A stretch of 64,000 nt of DNA from Chrysomallon squamiferum (taxonomy: Eukaryota > Mollusca > Gastropoda > Neomphalida > Peltospiridae). Location: the NCBI GenBank assembly GCA_012295275.1, contig CM022671.1:11039178-11103177 (forward strand). The letters run 5' to 3'. Position 1 is the first letter of the stretch, and each line of letters opens with the position of its first letter. The notes below the pieces were generated by a model that was not told the DNA's origin, did not search any database, and was given only the letters and a program-made list of their open reading frames with translations. A program made the translations under genes and the position numbers. Positions 1 to 27,300 of this stretch are shown one piece after another.

Positions 1-210
1 CTGATCTTACTTCCTTGTCATAGCTATCTGATCTTACTCCCTTGTCATAGCTATCTGATCTTACTCCCTTGTCATAGCTATCTGATCTTACTCCCTTGTC
101 ATAGCTATCTGATCTTACTCCCTTGTCATAGCTATCTGATCTTACTTCCTTGTCATAGCTATCTGATCTTACTTCCTTGTCATAGCTATCTGATCTTACT
201 CCCTTGTCAT
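1..210. repeat. 27-bp tandem minisatellite, about 7.8 copies
   Basis: The unit CTGATCTTACTYCCTTGTCA plus TAGCTAT is repeated head to tail with only a C/T difference at one site between copies. The array begins at base 1, so it continues left of the window and its true copy number is unknown. The last partial copy ends near 210. Confidence 0.95.
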
Positions 211-317
211 CATCATTGTTTATATGACTCCTGTTCTCGCGGACTGATGCAGATAAATATTCTGTTATAGCATGACGTGTTTCTGCTGACAGGTTTTCTT
301 CTACTGAACTCTCACAG

Positions 318-461
318 GAAATGTCAGACAGGTTACTCATTGACACAGAAGATTTTCTCAAAACTGCCGAGTACATACCACCAACGTTTAGGCTACGTGA
401 GTTCAGACCTGGAAATCTTGTGTCTGCAGGTAGTGGAGTGTCCAGAAGTAACCTGCAGTAA
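318..461 (+). CDS. Probable terminal coding exon of an unrecognised gene
   Basis: A pyrimidine-rich tract ending in CTCACAG stands directly before 318. From 318 one frame stays open for 48 codons to a TAA at 459-461. The peptide has a coding look, with mixed charged and hydrophobic residues (for example RLLIDTEDFLKTAEY, then PPTFRLREF and GSGVSRSNLQ), and no low-complexity runs, unlike most other open frames here. AATAAA follows at 462-467 and again at 526-531, as expected for a last exon. An alternative is an internal exon ending at the GCAG/GTAGTG site near 430. The rest of the gene would lie left of the window. I do not recognise the family. It would converge tail to tail with the guanylyl cyclase gene, with stop codons about 280 bp apart. 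Confidence 0.45.
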   Translation, partial: EMSDRLLIDTEDFLKTAEYIPPTFRLREFRPGNLVSAGSGVSRSNLQ

Positions 462-589
462 AATAAACCAGAACAATTACAGCAGAAAGAAAATATTACT
501 TTATTTATTTATTTATTTTGAACAAAATAAACTAGCATAATTACAGCAGAAACAAATTTATTAATAATTTCCTTTTCCTTCTTCTTCTT

Positions 590-640
590 CTTATGATTAT
601 GATTATGATGATTATGATGATGATGATGATGATGATGATG

Positions 641-691
<51 letters not shown>
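590..691. repeat. Microsatellite (TGA)n then (TTA)n
   Basis: An interrupted ATGATT/GATGAT tract passes into pure ATT repeats. It lies in the 3' flank of the guanylyl cyclase gene, between the likely AATAAA of that gene (TTTATT on + at 557-562) and its stop codon at 744, so it may be transcribed as part of the 3' UTR. Confidence 0.9.
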
Positions 692-743
692 ACCATGATC
701 ATTATCATTTTTTTTTATAAACTAAATAGAGTAAAGCATGTTT

Positions 744-16544
<15,801 letters not shown>

Positions 16545-16580
16545 ATCATTAGTTATAGAATATAACGTCTTTGTTAACAC

Positions 16581-19500
16581 AGGGTCAGAATTAGAATGTT
16601 CAAATATACTCCATTTATTTAAAACTGTATGTAATAAATGTTTCGAATGAAAGGTTTTGAAATCAAATCCTTTCTAGAGATGAGATCTTCTTGCAACACA
16701 AACTGAAGCGGCTGTGATGTGAGCACTAAGAGTGTTGTTTTATCTGTCAATGTTTGTTGACAGTCGCGTTGTTTTTGATAAACCGATGACAGTTTGCGAT
16801 ATCCCGTTCTAAATCTGTCATTATCAAGAAATCAAGCACGATGGTATCAGCAAGATACCGTTTGCCCTGAAAGTGGAGTTGACGTCGTCGTCTTAGTCAA
16901 CAAGTTACTTAACCCGTTTTGCATCGGCTGGAAGATATGAATAATTAACAGTCCAACTGTTCTGTTTGATACATAGAATTTCTTTTAAATAACAAAGGTC
17001 ACGAGCTGATTTAGACTGAACAGTTTATATTTTATTCATTCTTTTAAATTTTTTTAAATTTAATTTTAATTTCTGTAGTTATGATTATACACATCAAACG
17101 TTAAAGAATTTTTAATTTTATTTAATTTTATTTATTTATTTATTTTTTTATTCGACATGGTTATCTGAAATAAAACGTGCAGCGGATCCATGATTTCAGA
17201 AACGTCGTCATTGTGGAGGTTGTAACTGAACATAAAATGAATTTCATCCTTTAAAATAAATAAACTAATTAATAACGCTGTTTATCCACAGTATTACTAA
17301 GGAAAGCATATAAATAAGATTGTAAAAACCTGATTACGTAATTCAGTACGTATATGTTGTATATATATGGTTATTAAAAATAATGTTTTACTCCAACTGT
17401 GTTAGATACTAACCGAAATGAATGATTATGTTGTTCGACAGATCATTATTTAGTTAATTAACCTCAGTGCGTTTAGTCGCCGGCTTTTCATACATTTCTT
17501 TTTTAAGTCATCCTTTTTGCTGGTGTTTAAATTCATGGATTTGATTAAATATGACTTTTCACATTTTATTTTATATGTGGATCGTTGTAACTTGTCTTAC
17601 TTCAAAATATTATTTAAAAAATATTGTATTTTCATAACATAAAGAAAAAAGTAGTTAATTAAATTCTGATTATACAATTCTTAGAATAATTAATATTTTA
17701 ATTAATAAATAAATTAATAAAAAGATGCGAAAAAGTCGCAAAACAAAACAACAACAACAATAAACAAAAAAAGGAAAAATCAAACAGAAAACATGATCAG
17801 TTTGTTTACGCACTTCAGTCAATAATTATTATTTACAGCATTTCTCTTTCTTCTTATTTTTAATCGTTGTACAAGGACAATAAAAAAAAATTCTGTATTT
17901 AAATGAATTTATGTCTAATATGCAGAAGAAATAAGAAAAAAGAGCACTTGAAATTAGAAAAGTTTGATGACCGATATGCACTGGTAATAGTCGCTTGGTC
18001 TCCATTTTTTTGCTGTTGCGCTTAAAACATCAACTTGTCTGAAATATTATCATCACCGAGTTAAACCTCTGAATTATTTCCTTTCGATCATATAAACGTG
18101 AAATAAATCGTATAAAAAGTGCTTCCGTACTTTAAAAGTAGATCTGTACAATCGCATGATGTTAAAGAGTGCTTTAGTACGTAAAAATTAAAAGGTTTTA
18201 AGCAGGTTTATTAATTACTGATTATAATTCTATAAAAACAAAATAAATAAATAAATAAATAAATAAATGTCTTTTTGCTGATATTATTGACTTTTTCTAT
18301 TTTGTTTTAGGGCTGGACTGGTGTGACTTTACAGATTTAAGGTGTGTTAGTATGTGTAGTATTTTAAAAAATAATTCATGTTATTCGTTATCTACAGAAC
18401 TTTCGGATATCGGTCGAAGAACCAGCAGTCGCTGGTCAGTACAACAGTTTTCAGGTAACAACAGCTAGATAAAACAAAAACACGAGCTCATCTGCTTGTC
18501 TGGTTTTGTTTATAAACAGTGATAATCACTAAGTACTGAGAATTGTTTTATCAAAAATCACAGGTGTCTGAGTGTCACACTGGTGGGTGTGGTTTGCACT
18601 CGGCTCAACTTAAACGAGTTCGAATCATTATGGTTCAATCTTTGCATTTTATATATATTTAGATAAAGAAATAGATAGTTAGATAGATAGACAGATATAG
18701 ATATTAATAATTTTAAAATCCAAACTATACACAGATTTATGGTTCTTGAAAGTTCTCGAAAGGTACAGAAAGTTCACATATATATGTATATTCTGAGTGT
18801 GTGTGTGTGTGTGTGTCTGTGTCTGTGTGTGTGTGAATAAATAATAAAAGTAATATATAAATAAATAAATATATAAAATTTGAAAAAAGAAAAACATTCA
18901 GTTTGTTGGTATATACACGTTTGTACACGATCGTGGCCTGAATACTGGAAGTAGAACGAAAAACGGAATTAAAACAACAAGAGATACATTATAAAGTCAT
19001 CTAAGTAAATATTCAAAAATTCTTTTTCTCTCTCTCAGTCGTCAACCTTCGAGTTTATTCAGTGCTTGTCGTGTGACTGTCAGTTAACACAGACAACTTT
19101 GTATTAGTGGTTTAATTAGCTTGCTGACACGTGCAGATTGTTCCGTGTAAACAAATTTATTTTAAATATACGATTTGTCTTATGGGTCAAGAATTTAAGA
19201 ATCTGCATGATTCTGTTCAGTATAGCATTCTATGATATTTCCTCTTTCATTTTATTTTATGCAGTCTGATGCGTGTGAATGTGCGTATATGTGTGTTGTG
19301 CATGTGAGAGTACGCGTGTATTTCTTGAAATTCACGAACTTTGCACGTGTTAGAATGAGTTTGTTTTTCTTTATGAAGAGTCTTAGTTGATCAGGTGACT
19401 TGAAAACCAGTTTGTGATAAATCTTAAAATAACGGATCAATAAAGTGTGCAAACGTACGAATTACCTTTCAGATTGTATTACTAATAATAAATAATATAC

Positions 19501-20052
19501 TGAATATGAAGCTGTGTATTATTAGATTTTACTTTAACAAATCCGATTATTCAGACAGTGAATGTTATATGCGTGTATATGTGTGTGTGTGCGCGCGCGT
19601 GTGTGTGCATGTTTACAAAATTCCACATTAAGATTGTATTTACAAGAAATATTGAAATTAAAATAAATTATAATTAACTGTTGATATTTAAAACGTCTTG
19701 TCAGCTATTGCTTGTCAGAGTCAGATGACCGAGTTGTGTGACTGTGACACGAGTGCTGTCAGTTAGATGTGTGTAGTGCATCACGCTGCGTCAGTCTTCT
19801 CTAGGCTACTTGAGAGAGAGAATTCTTGAGACGTGCAAACGAATGTAATCACCTTTCAAATCTATTTCCTTCTTTATAAAACTCCACTATTTCCCTCTGG
19901 CTCTTTAACAAAAGCCACCAGATCAAATTAATTGAATGCAGAATCAATCATATGTCATGCACAGGGCAGTTGAAAAGGATTTCAATTATTTTTAAGTTTC
20001 CTGAATTGCTAAGCAGACATAAAACATAGTGATTAACTTGCTGTTCTTGTGT
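16581..20052. other. Intergenic region between divergent genes
   Basis: It contains the upstream flank of the guanylyl cyclase gene and that of the sulfotransferase. Visible content: short AT-rich runs, an (AAAT)n run at about 18240-18268, GT runs at about 18799-18834 and 19577-19608, and a GAGTTCGAATC motif at 18619-18629 resembling a tRNA B box. No convincing exon was found. Confidence 0.7.
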
Positions 20053-20108
20053 TATATAAAGAGGCGAGCAATGTATGATAGTTGGAATACTTCTGCTGCG
20101 GGCTTGGT
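20053..20108 (+). promoter_or_regulatory. TATA box and noncoding first exon candidate for the sulfotransferase
   Basis: TATATAAAG lies at 20053-20061. A start about 30 bp downstream would give a short leader ending at 20106 in a strong donor, TTG/GTAAGT. A plausible acceptor, TTCTCTGAAG, ends at 20527, 32 bp before the sulfotransferase ATG. The arrangement suggests a TATA promoter with a spliced 5' UTR. It is inferred from signals only. Confidence 0.45.
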
Positions 20109-20559
20109 AAGTTAAATTTTATGTTTACACTTCTTTGATGTATTGGGATGGTTTCCTTTCTAGAAACTTCGTGTAAAAAGAGATGTGTGTGTGTGTGTGT
20201 GTGCGTGTGTGTGTGTGTTTTATTTACTGTAAAATTAAAGATACTTTCTTTATTTATTAAATTGTGTACTTGAAAACGACATATGGGTCTTTATTTAAAG
20301 CTGTATGCATATAGTTATTTTGCTTGATGGTTAATCCAACGTTGTCAAATTTGTACAATTGTCCAGAATAAAATAGGCAATGGAAAATTCCAGTGATGTC
20401 ACCTACCCTTGTCGCACTAACTCCTACCTATTTTATCCGTGGAGATTAATTTTCAAATAAGATTATGACCTTTACGTCGCGGATTACTGCAATGTACAAT
20501 ATCGGGATTAAAATGATTTCTCTGAAGGTGTAAGCGGACTGGTGTGTAAACGCACTGAC

Positions 20560-20741
20560 ATGTCCGTGGTGAAACTACCAGACGCTGGCGGTGACACACT
20601 GAAGCTGTTTGAAATTGAAGGGAAATATTACCCAGCATTTCCTGAAGAAGCTCTTCGAGGAGTGAAAACTTTCAAAATAAGACCAGATGACGTCATAGTC
20701 TGCGCATATCCTAAATCGGGTAAATAATAATAATAATAATA

Positions 20742-20781
<40 letters not shown>

Positions 20782-21754
20782 TTTATGTATATGTATTATG
20801 TGATTATGTAGTTATATGCTTTATATAAATGTAATATGCATATGTGTTTGTCTGTAAGTATGTATGTATGTATGTATGTTTTAAAAATATCAAATTAAGT
20901 AAGATAAAGTACGAATAAATATTAATATTACTGAACACAAATCGTCTTCTAAATATTAACCATCCTGAAGTAGAATTTTATTTCCTTGTTAATTGTAGAA
21001 CTGTTTTAAGGCGTCATTCCAACTGTTGCTACTGCTGTTGTTACTACTACCAAGTCTACTACTCCCGCTACTGTTTTTATGTTACAGCTACAACATTTTT
21101 CTTCGCCATTTTGTGATTTTATAATAATTAATGATTTATTCGCTCAGGCACTCACTGGATTTGGGAAATCGTTCGCTGTCTGTTGGCAGGGGACACGAAT
21201 CTTGACATTGTTGAAAAGGACGACGGATTTATTGAGTTGTTTCCTTGTGATGTGTTCGAAGCTTTGGAATCGCCTCGAACACTCAACACACATTATTGGT
21301 TCGACGAACTTCCAACACAGGTGTTTGAAAAAAAGCCAAAGATCGTTTTTCTTCTGAGAAACCCGAAAGACGTTGCCGTGTCGTATTTTCACCACCACAG
21401 AGGTCACCCGATGTACTACGAGTACCACGGAAAGTGGCACAATTACTTTCCTCTTCTTCTTAGTGGTAAAGGTAAACTTGAAAAATTCAACATAATTAAA
21501 AAAAAAATGAATTAATACACATCTTGAAAATGTTCGCATCGTTAAAAACAAAGAATTAATAGAGGTTCATACCTGAAAAATGTCAACATCATTAAACACA
21601 ACATGAATTAATAGTAATTTTTTCAAACCTTAGCATATTTTAATTGAAAAAGTTTTTTGATGTCAGATGGTTCTTCTGTAGTGACAACGAAAGAGGTTAT
21701 CTACTGACGTCACTGACATGGGCATTGTTAGGGATTTTTTTGTTATTTATATAT

Positions 21755-21835
<81 letters not shown>

Positions 21836-22292
21836 ATCTGCCTACGAAGACTAAATGAACACTATGTTGATGCTAATCTCTACATAATTTAATGTTTTCA
21901 GTGGATTATAATTCGTGGTTTGACTATGTGTTGCAGTGGGAGAAAGGTATACAGTCTCATCCTGAATTACCCATCAAAATTATGTTTTATGAAGATTTTA
22001 AAGAGGTAACACACAGAATAGTTTTAATGGAGAAATAAAAACACATTTGTAACACTCAGGTTGTCGCAAACGTACATTATGGGCTGACATATTACTTCTT
22101 TATTGCTCTTTTTTTTTCGGAAACATTAAAAGAAATTTTATGAGCTCTTCAGGTTAAGACATCAGAAAAAAATAAAAACATAAATAAATAAAGAAAAATA
22201 ATCCGGATATTTGGAAACTTTAATTTATTGTTGTTATACTTCGTTATGAAGATTCCATAGAAGACGACAACAAATTTATTTTTTATTCTTAC

Positions 22293-22327
<35 letters not shown>

Positions 22328-23212
22328 AATAAATAAATAAATAAAATGTTTCTCACTAAAAACACGTACACTATAACAGAAATGTTATTACGTTGGTTTA
22401 GAACGCTCTAAGGGAAGTGAGAACGCTCGCGAGGTTTCTGGAAACGGACTGTGATGACTCGTTTATCAGTCGAGTATGCGAGGCGTGCGACTTTCACACA
22501 ATGAAGAAGGTCAAAGGTCATTTTGAGGTGGACGACGAAGGAAATCCTGTTATGTACAGGAAAGGTAAAATCTGTCGAATTAACTTTCCATTATTTCTTT
22601 TTAATATTATTTTCTTCGTTTCTACGTTTTTATGTCAGCCTCTTTAGCAGAAGTTTTATTATCATATTGTCATAAATAAAAAAATGTAATAAAAAGTTAT
22701 ACTACTAAAGCGAGAAAGTGAGAATGATGTAAAAATCAGGCATACACATTATTAAAACAGTTAAAATATTTTAAAACGTCTTAGAACAAAATTATTAGAA
22801 ATGAATACATTACTAATGAATATTTTACCTATAATTTATGAAAGTGAATATTAAACATAGCTTGCTAGTTTTTTGAATCTTTTTGTGTGGGTGGTGTTTG
22901 TTACAATAGGATAACACAATCTCTGCTAACAAGGGGCTGACCTCAAAACGTAGACGAATATTGATCATATTTTGTACCTCACGTAATGTAAGGTGTGATA
23001 AATATTTGCTGTCGGATAATCGTATTCATACAAAACTGATACGTAATAACTGTCAATATTAATAAAATTATACTGAGGTGTGTTTAAACATTCATCTAGG
23101 CACAGTCGGGGACTGGAAGAACTGGTTTACAGTGTCACAGAATGAGAAGTTTGATGACGTCTACGAAAAGAAAATGAAAAATTCAAATTTTAGATTTCGT
23201 TTTTCATTGTGA
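20560..23212 (+). CDS. Cytosolic sulfotransferase (SULT1-like), complete, 5 exons
   Basis: Transfers sulfonate from PAPS to hydroxyl or amino groups of small molecules such as phenols, steroids or amines, in the cytosol. Exons: 20560-20719, 21148-21471, 21902-22005, 22402-22564, 23100-23212, all GT-AG and in phase, giving 287 residues, close to the usual 285-300. Key motifs: YPKSGTHW (about 50-57), the 5'-phosphosulfate loop; NTHYW with the catalytic His at 102; FLLRNPKDVAVSYFH (121-135) with Arg124 and Ser132 for the 3'-phosphate; and RKGTVGDWKNWFT at 249, the C-terminal PAPS-binding signature. The only ATG that opens exon 1 in frame is at 20560. No signal peptide or membrane helix is seen, which excludes Golgi carbohydrate sulfotransferases. 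The substrate cannot be told from sequence. A possible ATTAAA polyadenylation signal is at 23379. Confidence 0.95.
20724..20781. repeat. (TAA)n microsatellite
   Basis: It starts four bases after the donor of sulfotransferase exon 1, so the 5' splice site reads GTAAATAATAAT. Confidence 0.93.
21759..21833. repeat. (GA)n microsatellite
   Basis: A pure GA run in the sulfotransferase intron between exons 2 and 3, about 70 bp before the exon 3 acceptor. It is purine-only on the transcribed sense strand. Confidence 0.95.
22292..22344. repeat. (TAA)n/(ATAA)n microsatellite
   Basis: A trinucleotide run passes into a tetranucleotide run, in the sulfotransferase intron before exon 4. Confidence 0.92.
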
Positions 23213-24309
23213 AGAAAACTTAGACACTGTGAAAGACAGTGACTGTAATTACATAACAAGAAAAACATGCATTCGATGTTTCAGCTTTTAGTCATTACAA
23301 CCAATTAGTCGAAAAACTGTTTTTAATTTTCACTGTAAAAAGAACAAAAACCAATATTTGTTCAGTTGACATAAATCAATTAAAGAATATAAAGAAAATC
23401 AATTTGTATTTTACTGTTTGTTAACAACAATAACTGGCAATGATAATGAAGTATAATATGCACAGATGTCTCTGAACAGTTACTCAACAAACAGCTGAAG
23501 CCCGACTTGATCAGCCAAAGAAATTCAGTCAAACGTATCAGCATTACAGAAATGGAAGGTTTTATGGTTTATGAGTTAGGAATGAGACCCAGGACACATT
23601 ATCTACACCACCAGGCAGCACTGTTTGTATTTGTACTTGATTCTGAAACGACTCTTACTTTACTATCACAGTTAGAACCAAAGAAGTGAGCTTCACATCC
23701 CAGAGTCACAAAAAGTGATCATTGCGTTTCATACACTTTCAACTTATCATGATGTTGATATAATCTATTGACTGCAGAGAGGAGAACTGATCCTGAAACC
23801 TATCACTTAGAGAGGCACACATCAAACAACCAAAACATTACACTGTAATAAGTATTTTATTCCCCTCTTATTTACACATATACAATAAAATTTAAATTTA
23901 AAAAAATCAAAAAATAAACAGAAAAAAAACCTTTAACAAAAGTATGAATAAAATCCACAAACACAAGATATTTATTTGCTTCATATCAGCAAATAATGTT
24001 TTGAACCTGTAAATACTGAATAAAAACGTTCAGAATTGACATTAAAGATTTATGATTTAATTATCTACCAATATTTTATTATTGCTGAAAAATATAGGTC
24101 AGTATTTTAACTCATTACATTTACAGAAATAATTAAGTTCTGAGTACTTTCAGCTCTTTGTAACTGACCTCCTTACAATACATAATAATTTCTTACCTCT
24201 GTAACACAACTTTAAATAACTTATATAACTTCTTTGATACCTAAAACATAACTGTTTTAACATAAACAAACCATGGAGTGCAGCAATGTTTGTATAAAAA
24301 GTAACACAG
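23213..24309. other. Convergent 3' flanks of the sulfotransferase and COG5
   Basis: About 1.1 kb between the two stop codons. It holds possible polyadenylation signals for each gene: ATTAAA at 23379 on + and AATAAA on minus (TTTATT at 24075-24080). A 60-codon open frame at 23507-23689 has no recognisable domain and no splice support, so I do not call it a gene. Confidence 0.7.
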
Positions 24310-27300
24310 CTAGTGAGTCTGCTGCAGTCCTTTCTGTAGAAGTTCCACCATGATTGGATACACTGGAGCATATTGTTTTCCCTGTCTCTGACGAACCAGT
24401 TTGTTGTATGCCTCAAGAGTGCCCCTGAAATAATATTTGATTAATATAATAAACCTACATAATATTTGTGTATAATTTTAAAGTGTAAGTTCTCTATTTG
24501 TAAGACTAATAACTACATCAAATCGTTTGCAAAATGTAAGATATTGAAATAAATGCATTATACTTATGTGACTATATACAAAAAAACAACAACTTTATTC
24601 CATGCATACTTGAAAGTTACACATCCACACAATGTTTTACTCTCACTTGCTCATACACTGATACTTTCAATAAGATGTTTGATGTAAACTCGTACTTGAT
24701 AAAACAAAGTCTGTCATTTTCTAAAGGGTGATCATCAAGCCACTGTGAGTATCTGCTCACTGACCAGTCCGAGGCCTGCAATAAAACATTTCATTCTGAA
24801 TGAATCCTTAGAAACTTGCTGCACTGTAAAACTTTATTATTGGAAAAGGCTAGCAATTAGTGCTATAATACTTTATTATTTTCAGAAGTTAGTGTTCTTG
24901 TCTATAATACACTGTAATTTATTATTTGTAAATACTTGAGTTCAGGACTATCATACACTGTACATTGCAATTTTTATTATTAACAAAGCCTAAAGTTTAA
25001 ATACTATAATACACTGTAATATTTTATTATTACCAAATACAATAATGACATTAAGTAAACAATCAGATAATAATCATGTAAATATATTTAGGTTATTTAT
25101 ACTATGAAACAGATGGATATTCACAATCTGTCACAGAGTTTACAAACATCACTGAAATGCTGGGAAATGTTAATATATTCAACAAAAGGCTGCAACCAAC
25201 CTGATGTGGAGATTTGAGATCGGATGGAGCTCTAGCAAACAGAAAGTGAATGATGATGCTGTACGGAATTATCTCCCCTACAGCTTGGCTCTGCGATATG
25301 TGTTCATTAGTTTGAAATAACAAAGGTCTGAAATGCACAAAAGATTTTGTTAGTCTGAATTGTAACATAAAATAGTTTCTGACATAAACAGTAATAATTG
25401 ATCATATTTAGCAATTATTTAAAAAATATTTTTATCATGATGTGAAATCATTATTTAAACAGATGCTAATGATAACAAATTCTACTAGTCTGAGTGAAAA
25501 TGAGTGAAATTCATGGTAACACTTATAGGTAACCAAGTTTTTATTTAATCAAATTTACTATGGAAATTTTTCATTTTTTTTTTACACATACCTGAATGAT
25601 CGCAGTAATTTGTAGGATTTGCCGAGATCTGAAACACGTCTGCAGAATGGGGATATTGCCAGTTCCATCTGGGCAAAATCTGCTGCAAGTCGAAGCTTGC
25701 CCCCCTCCCCCAGCGGCCTGATTAGAGTCGCGTGTCGAATAAACAGCTCAACACAGCGACAGGCAATTGACTGGATGCTGAAAAAAACAAATTAGTGTTA
25801 AAACGAGTCACAAGGAACCAAGCAGTTAATACTATAGGCTGGTCCACAAAAACTGGTGCAATTTTAAAGATTTATTTTCAGAGAAATTAATATTTTGTTA
25901 CCATTTTCAAGTGAATGGTAGAGTGTAGCTGTAAGTTTTATCTGATGGCAAGATGGATGCAGAAGAGTTTTCAGTCCAGGAGCAGACCAAAACTGTTGAA
26001 CTGTACTTTGCTACAAAATCACCTGTTCTCGTTCAGAGGCAATTTCAGCGTGAATTGCCAGGGAGGAAAATTCCACATCGCAATACTATCAGAAGACTCG
26101 TAGAGAAGTTTAGAGACACTGGTAGTGTGGGTAACAACAACAAGGGCCACAGAGGTCCACATTTGACTGCCAGGACACCGGCTCATGTTCAGGACGTTAG
26201 GACTCATTTGGAAGAAGTGGGGATTTAACGGAGTTCTGTGATAAGAATTATTCATGGTGACTTGAAACTGTTTCCCTACAAAGTGCAGATTCTTCATGCT
26301 CAAAGCCAGGCCAACAAGAATGAACACTATGAATTTTGCTAGACAATTAGTGAACAGATTGAGGACAATCCTGGCCTTTTGGACGTCCTTCTCTTCAGTG
26401 ATGAGGCACATTTTCACTTGAGTGGGTGAAACATGAGGGTCTGGGCCAGAGCACAGCCTCGTAAACATGTGCAAACACCCTGAGTGTAGAAAAACCCACT
26501 GTATGGTGTGCAGTAGGAAAGACAGGCATCTGTGGTCCATACTTTTTTGAAGACGACAACGGTGTTCTGGTGACAGTTAACACTGACCAGTACACTGACG
26601 TGCTGTGGAGATGCTTCATTCCAGCCTTACGAAGGAGGGCAGTTGATATGAACATAGTTGTTTTTAAACAGGATGGTGCACTGCCTCATGTTCCAACCAC
26701 ACTCTGAGACAGTACTTCCCAGAGCACAGGTTAATTTTGAGGAGGACAGACAACCCATGGCCCCCATATTCCCCTGATGTCAACCCCCCAGACTACTTCC
26801 TCTGGGGTTACTTGAAAGAGAGACTAAAGGAAAACATCAGGCGAGAAATTAGGAGAATTCCAAGAGATATGTTGGAGAGAATTGTCAACTTTAATGTGGC
26901 AGCCGTGATTCAGCGGTGTGGGGCTTGGATTGAACATCTTATTAATTACTAGAAAATACAAGGAAAAAACTGGACATTTTGAAAATGGTTCTTGCTGCTA
27001 AAACTAGTGGTATCCTACCCCTGACAGAAAAATCTTGGAAAAACTGCAACATTTGTAGAAATTATGGCAAATTAAAACTGCACCACTTTTGTAGACCACT
27101 CTGCAGATCGGAGGGTTTTTTTATCTGTACTGCATAAAAACCCAGAAAATATAATGTATCCACACAACTACCACTGGATCAGTGTTACAACAAAATGAGC
27201 TTCAGCTGTAATGATTCTTATCAAATCATAAAGTAATGTTTCACTTCATCATTCACACATTCTCACCAATTTCATTAATAAACAAAAACAGAGCTGAGGT

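Noticed and set aside
1-210. CRISPR-like array
   Set aside because: The 27-bp units are contiguous with no spacers, and the window is animal DNA. It is an ordinary minisatellite.
20542-20559. Start of the sulfotransferase at 20542
   Set aside because: That codon is GTG. The first ATG in frame is at 20560 and gives a normal N-terminus.
21144-21551. A 135-codon minus-strand frame
   Set aside because: It lies antisense to the second sulfotransferase exon, which carries the catalytic motifs.
26019-26540. A 173-codon minus-strand frame
   Set aside because: It is the antisense shadow of the broken mariner-like transposase, which is recognisable on +.
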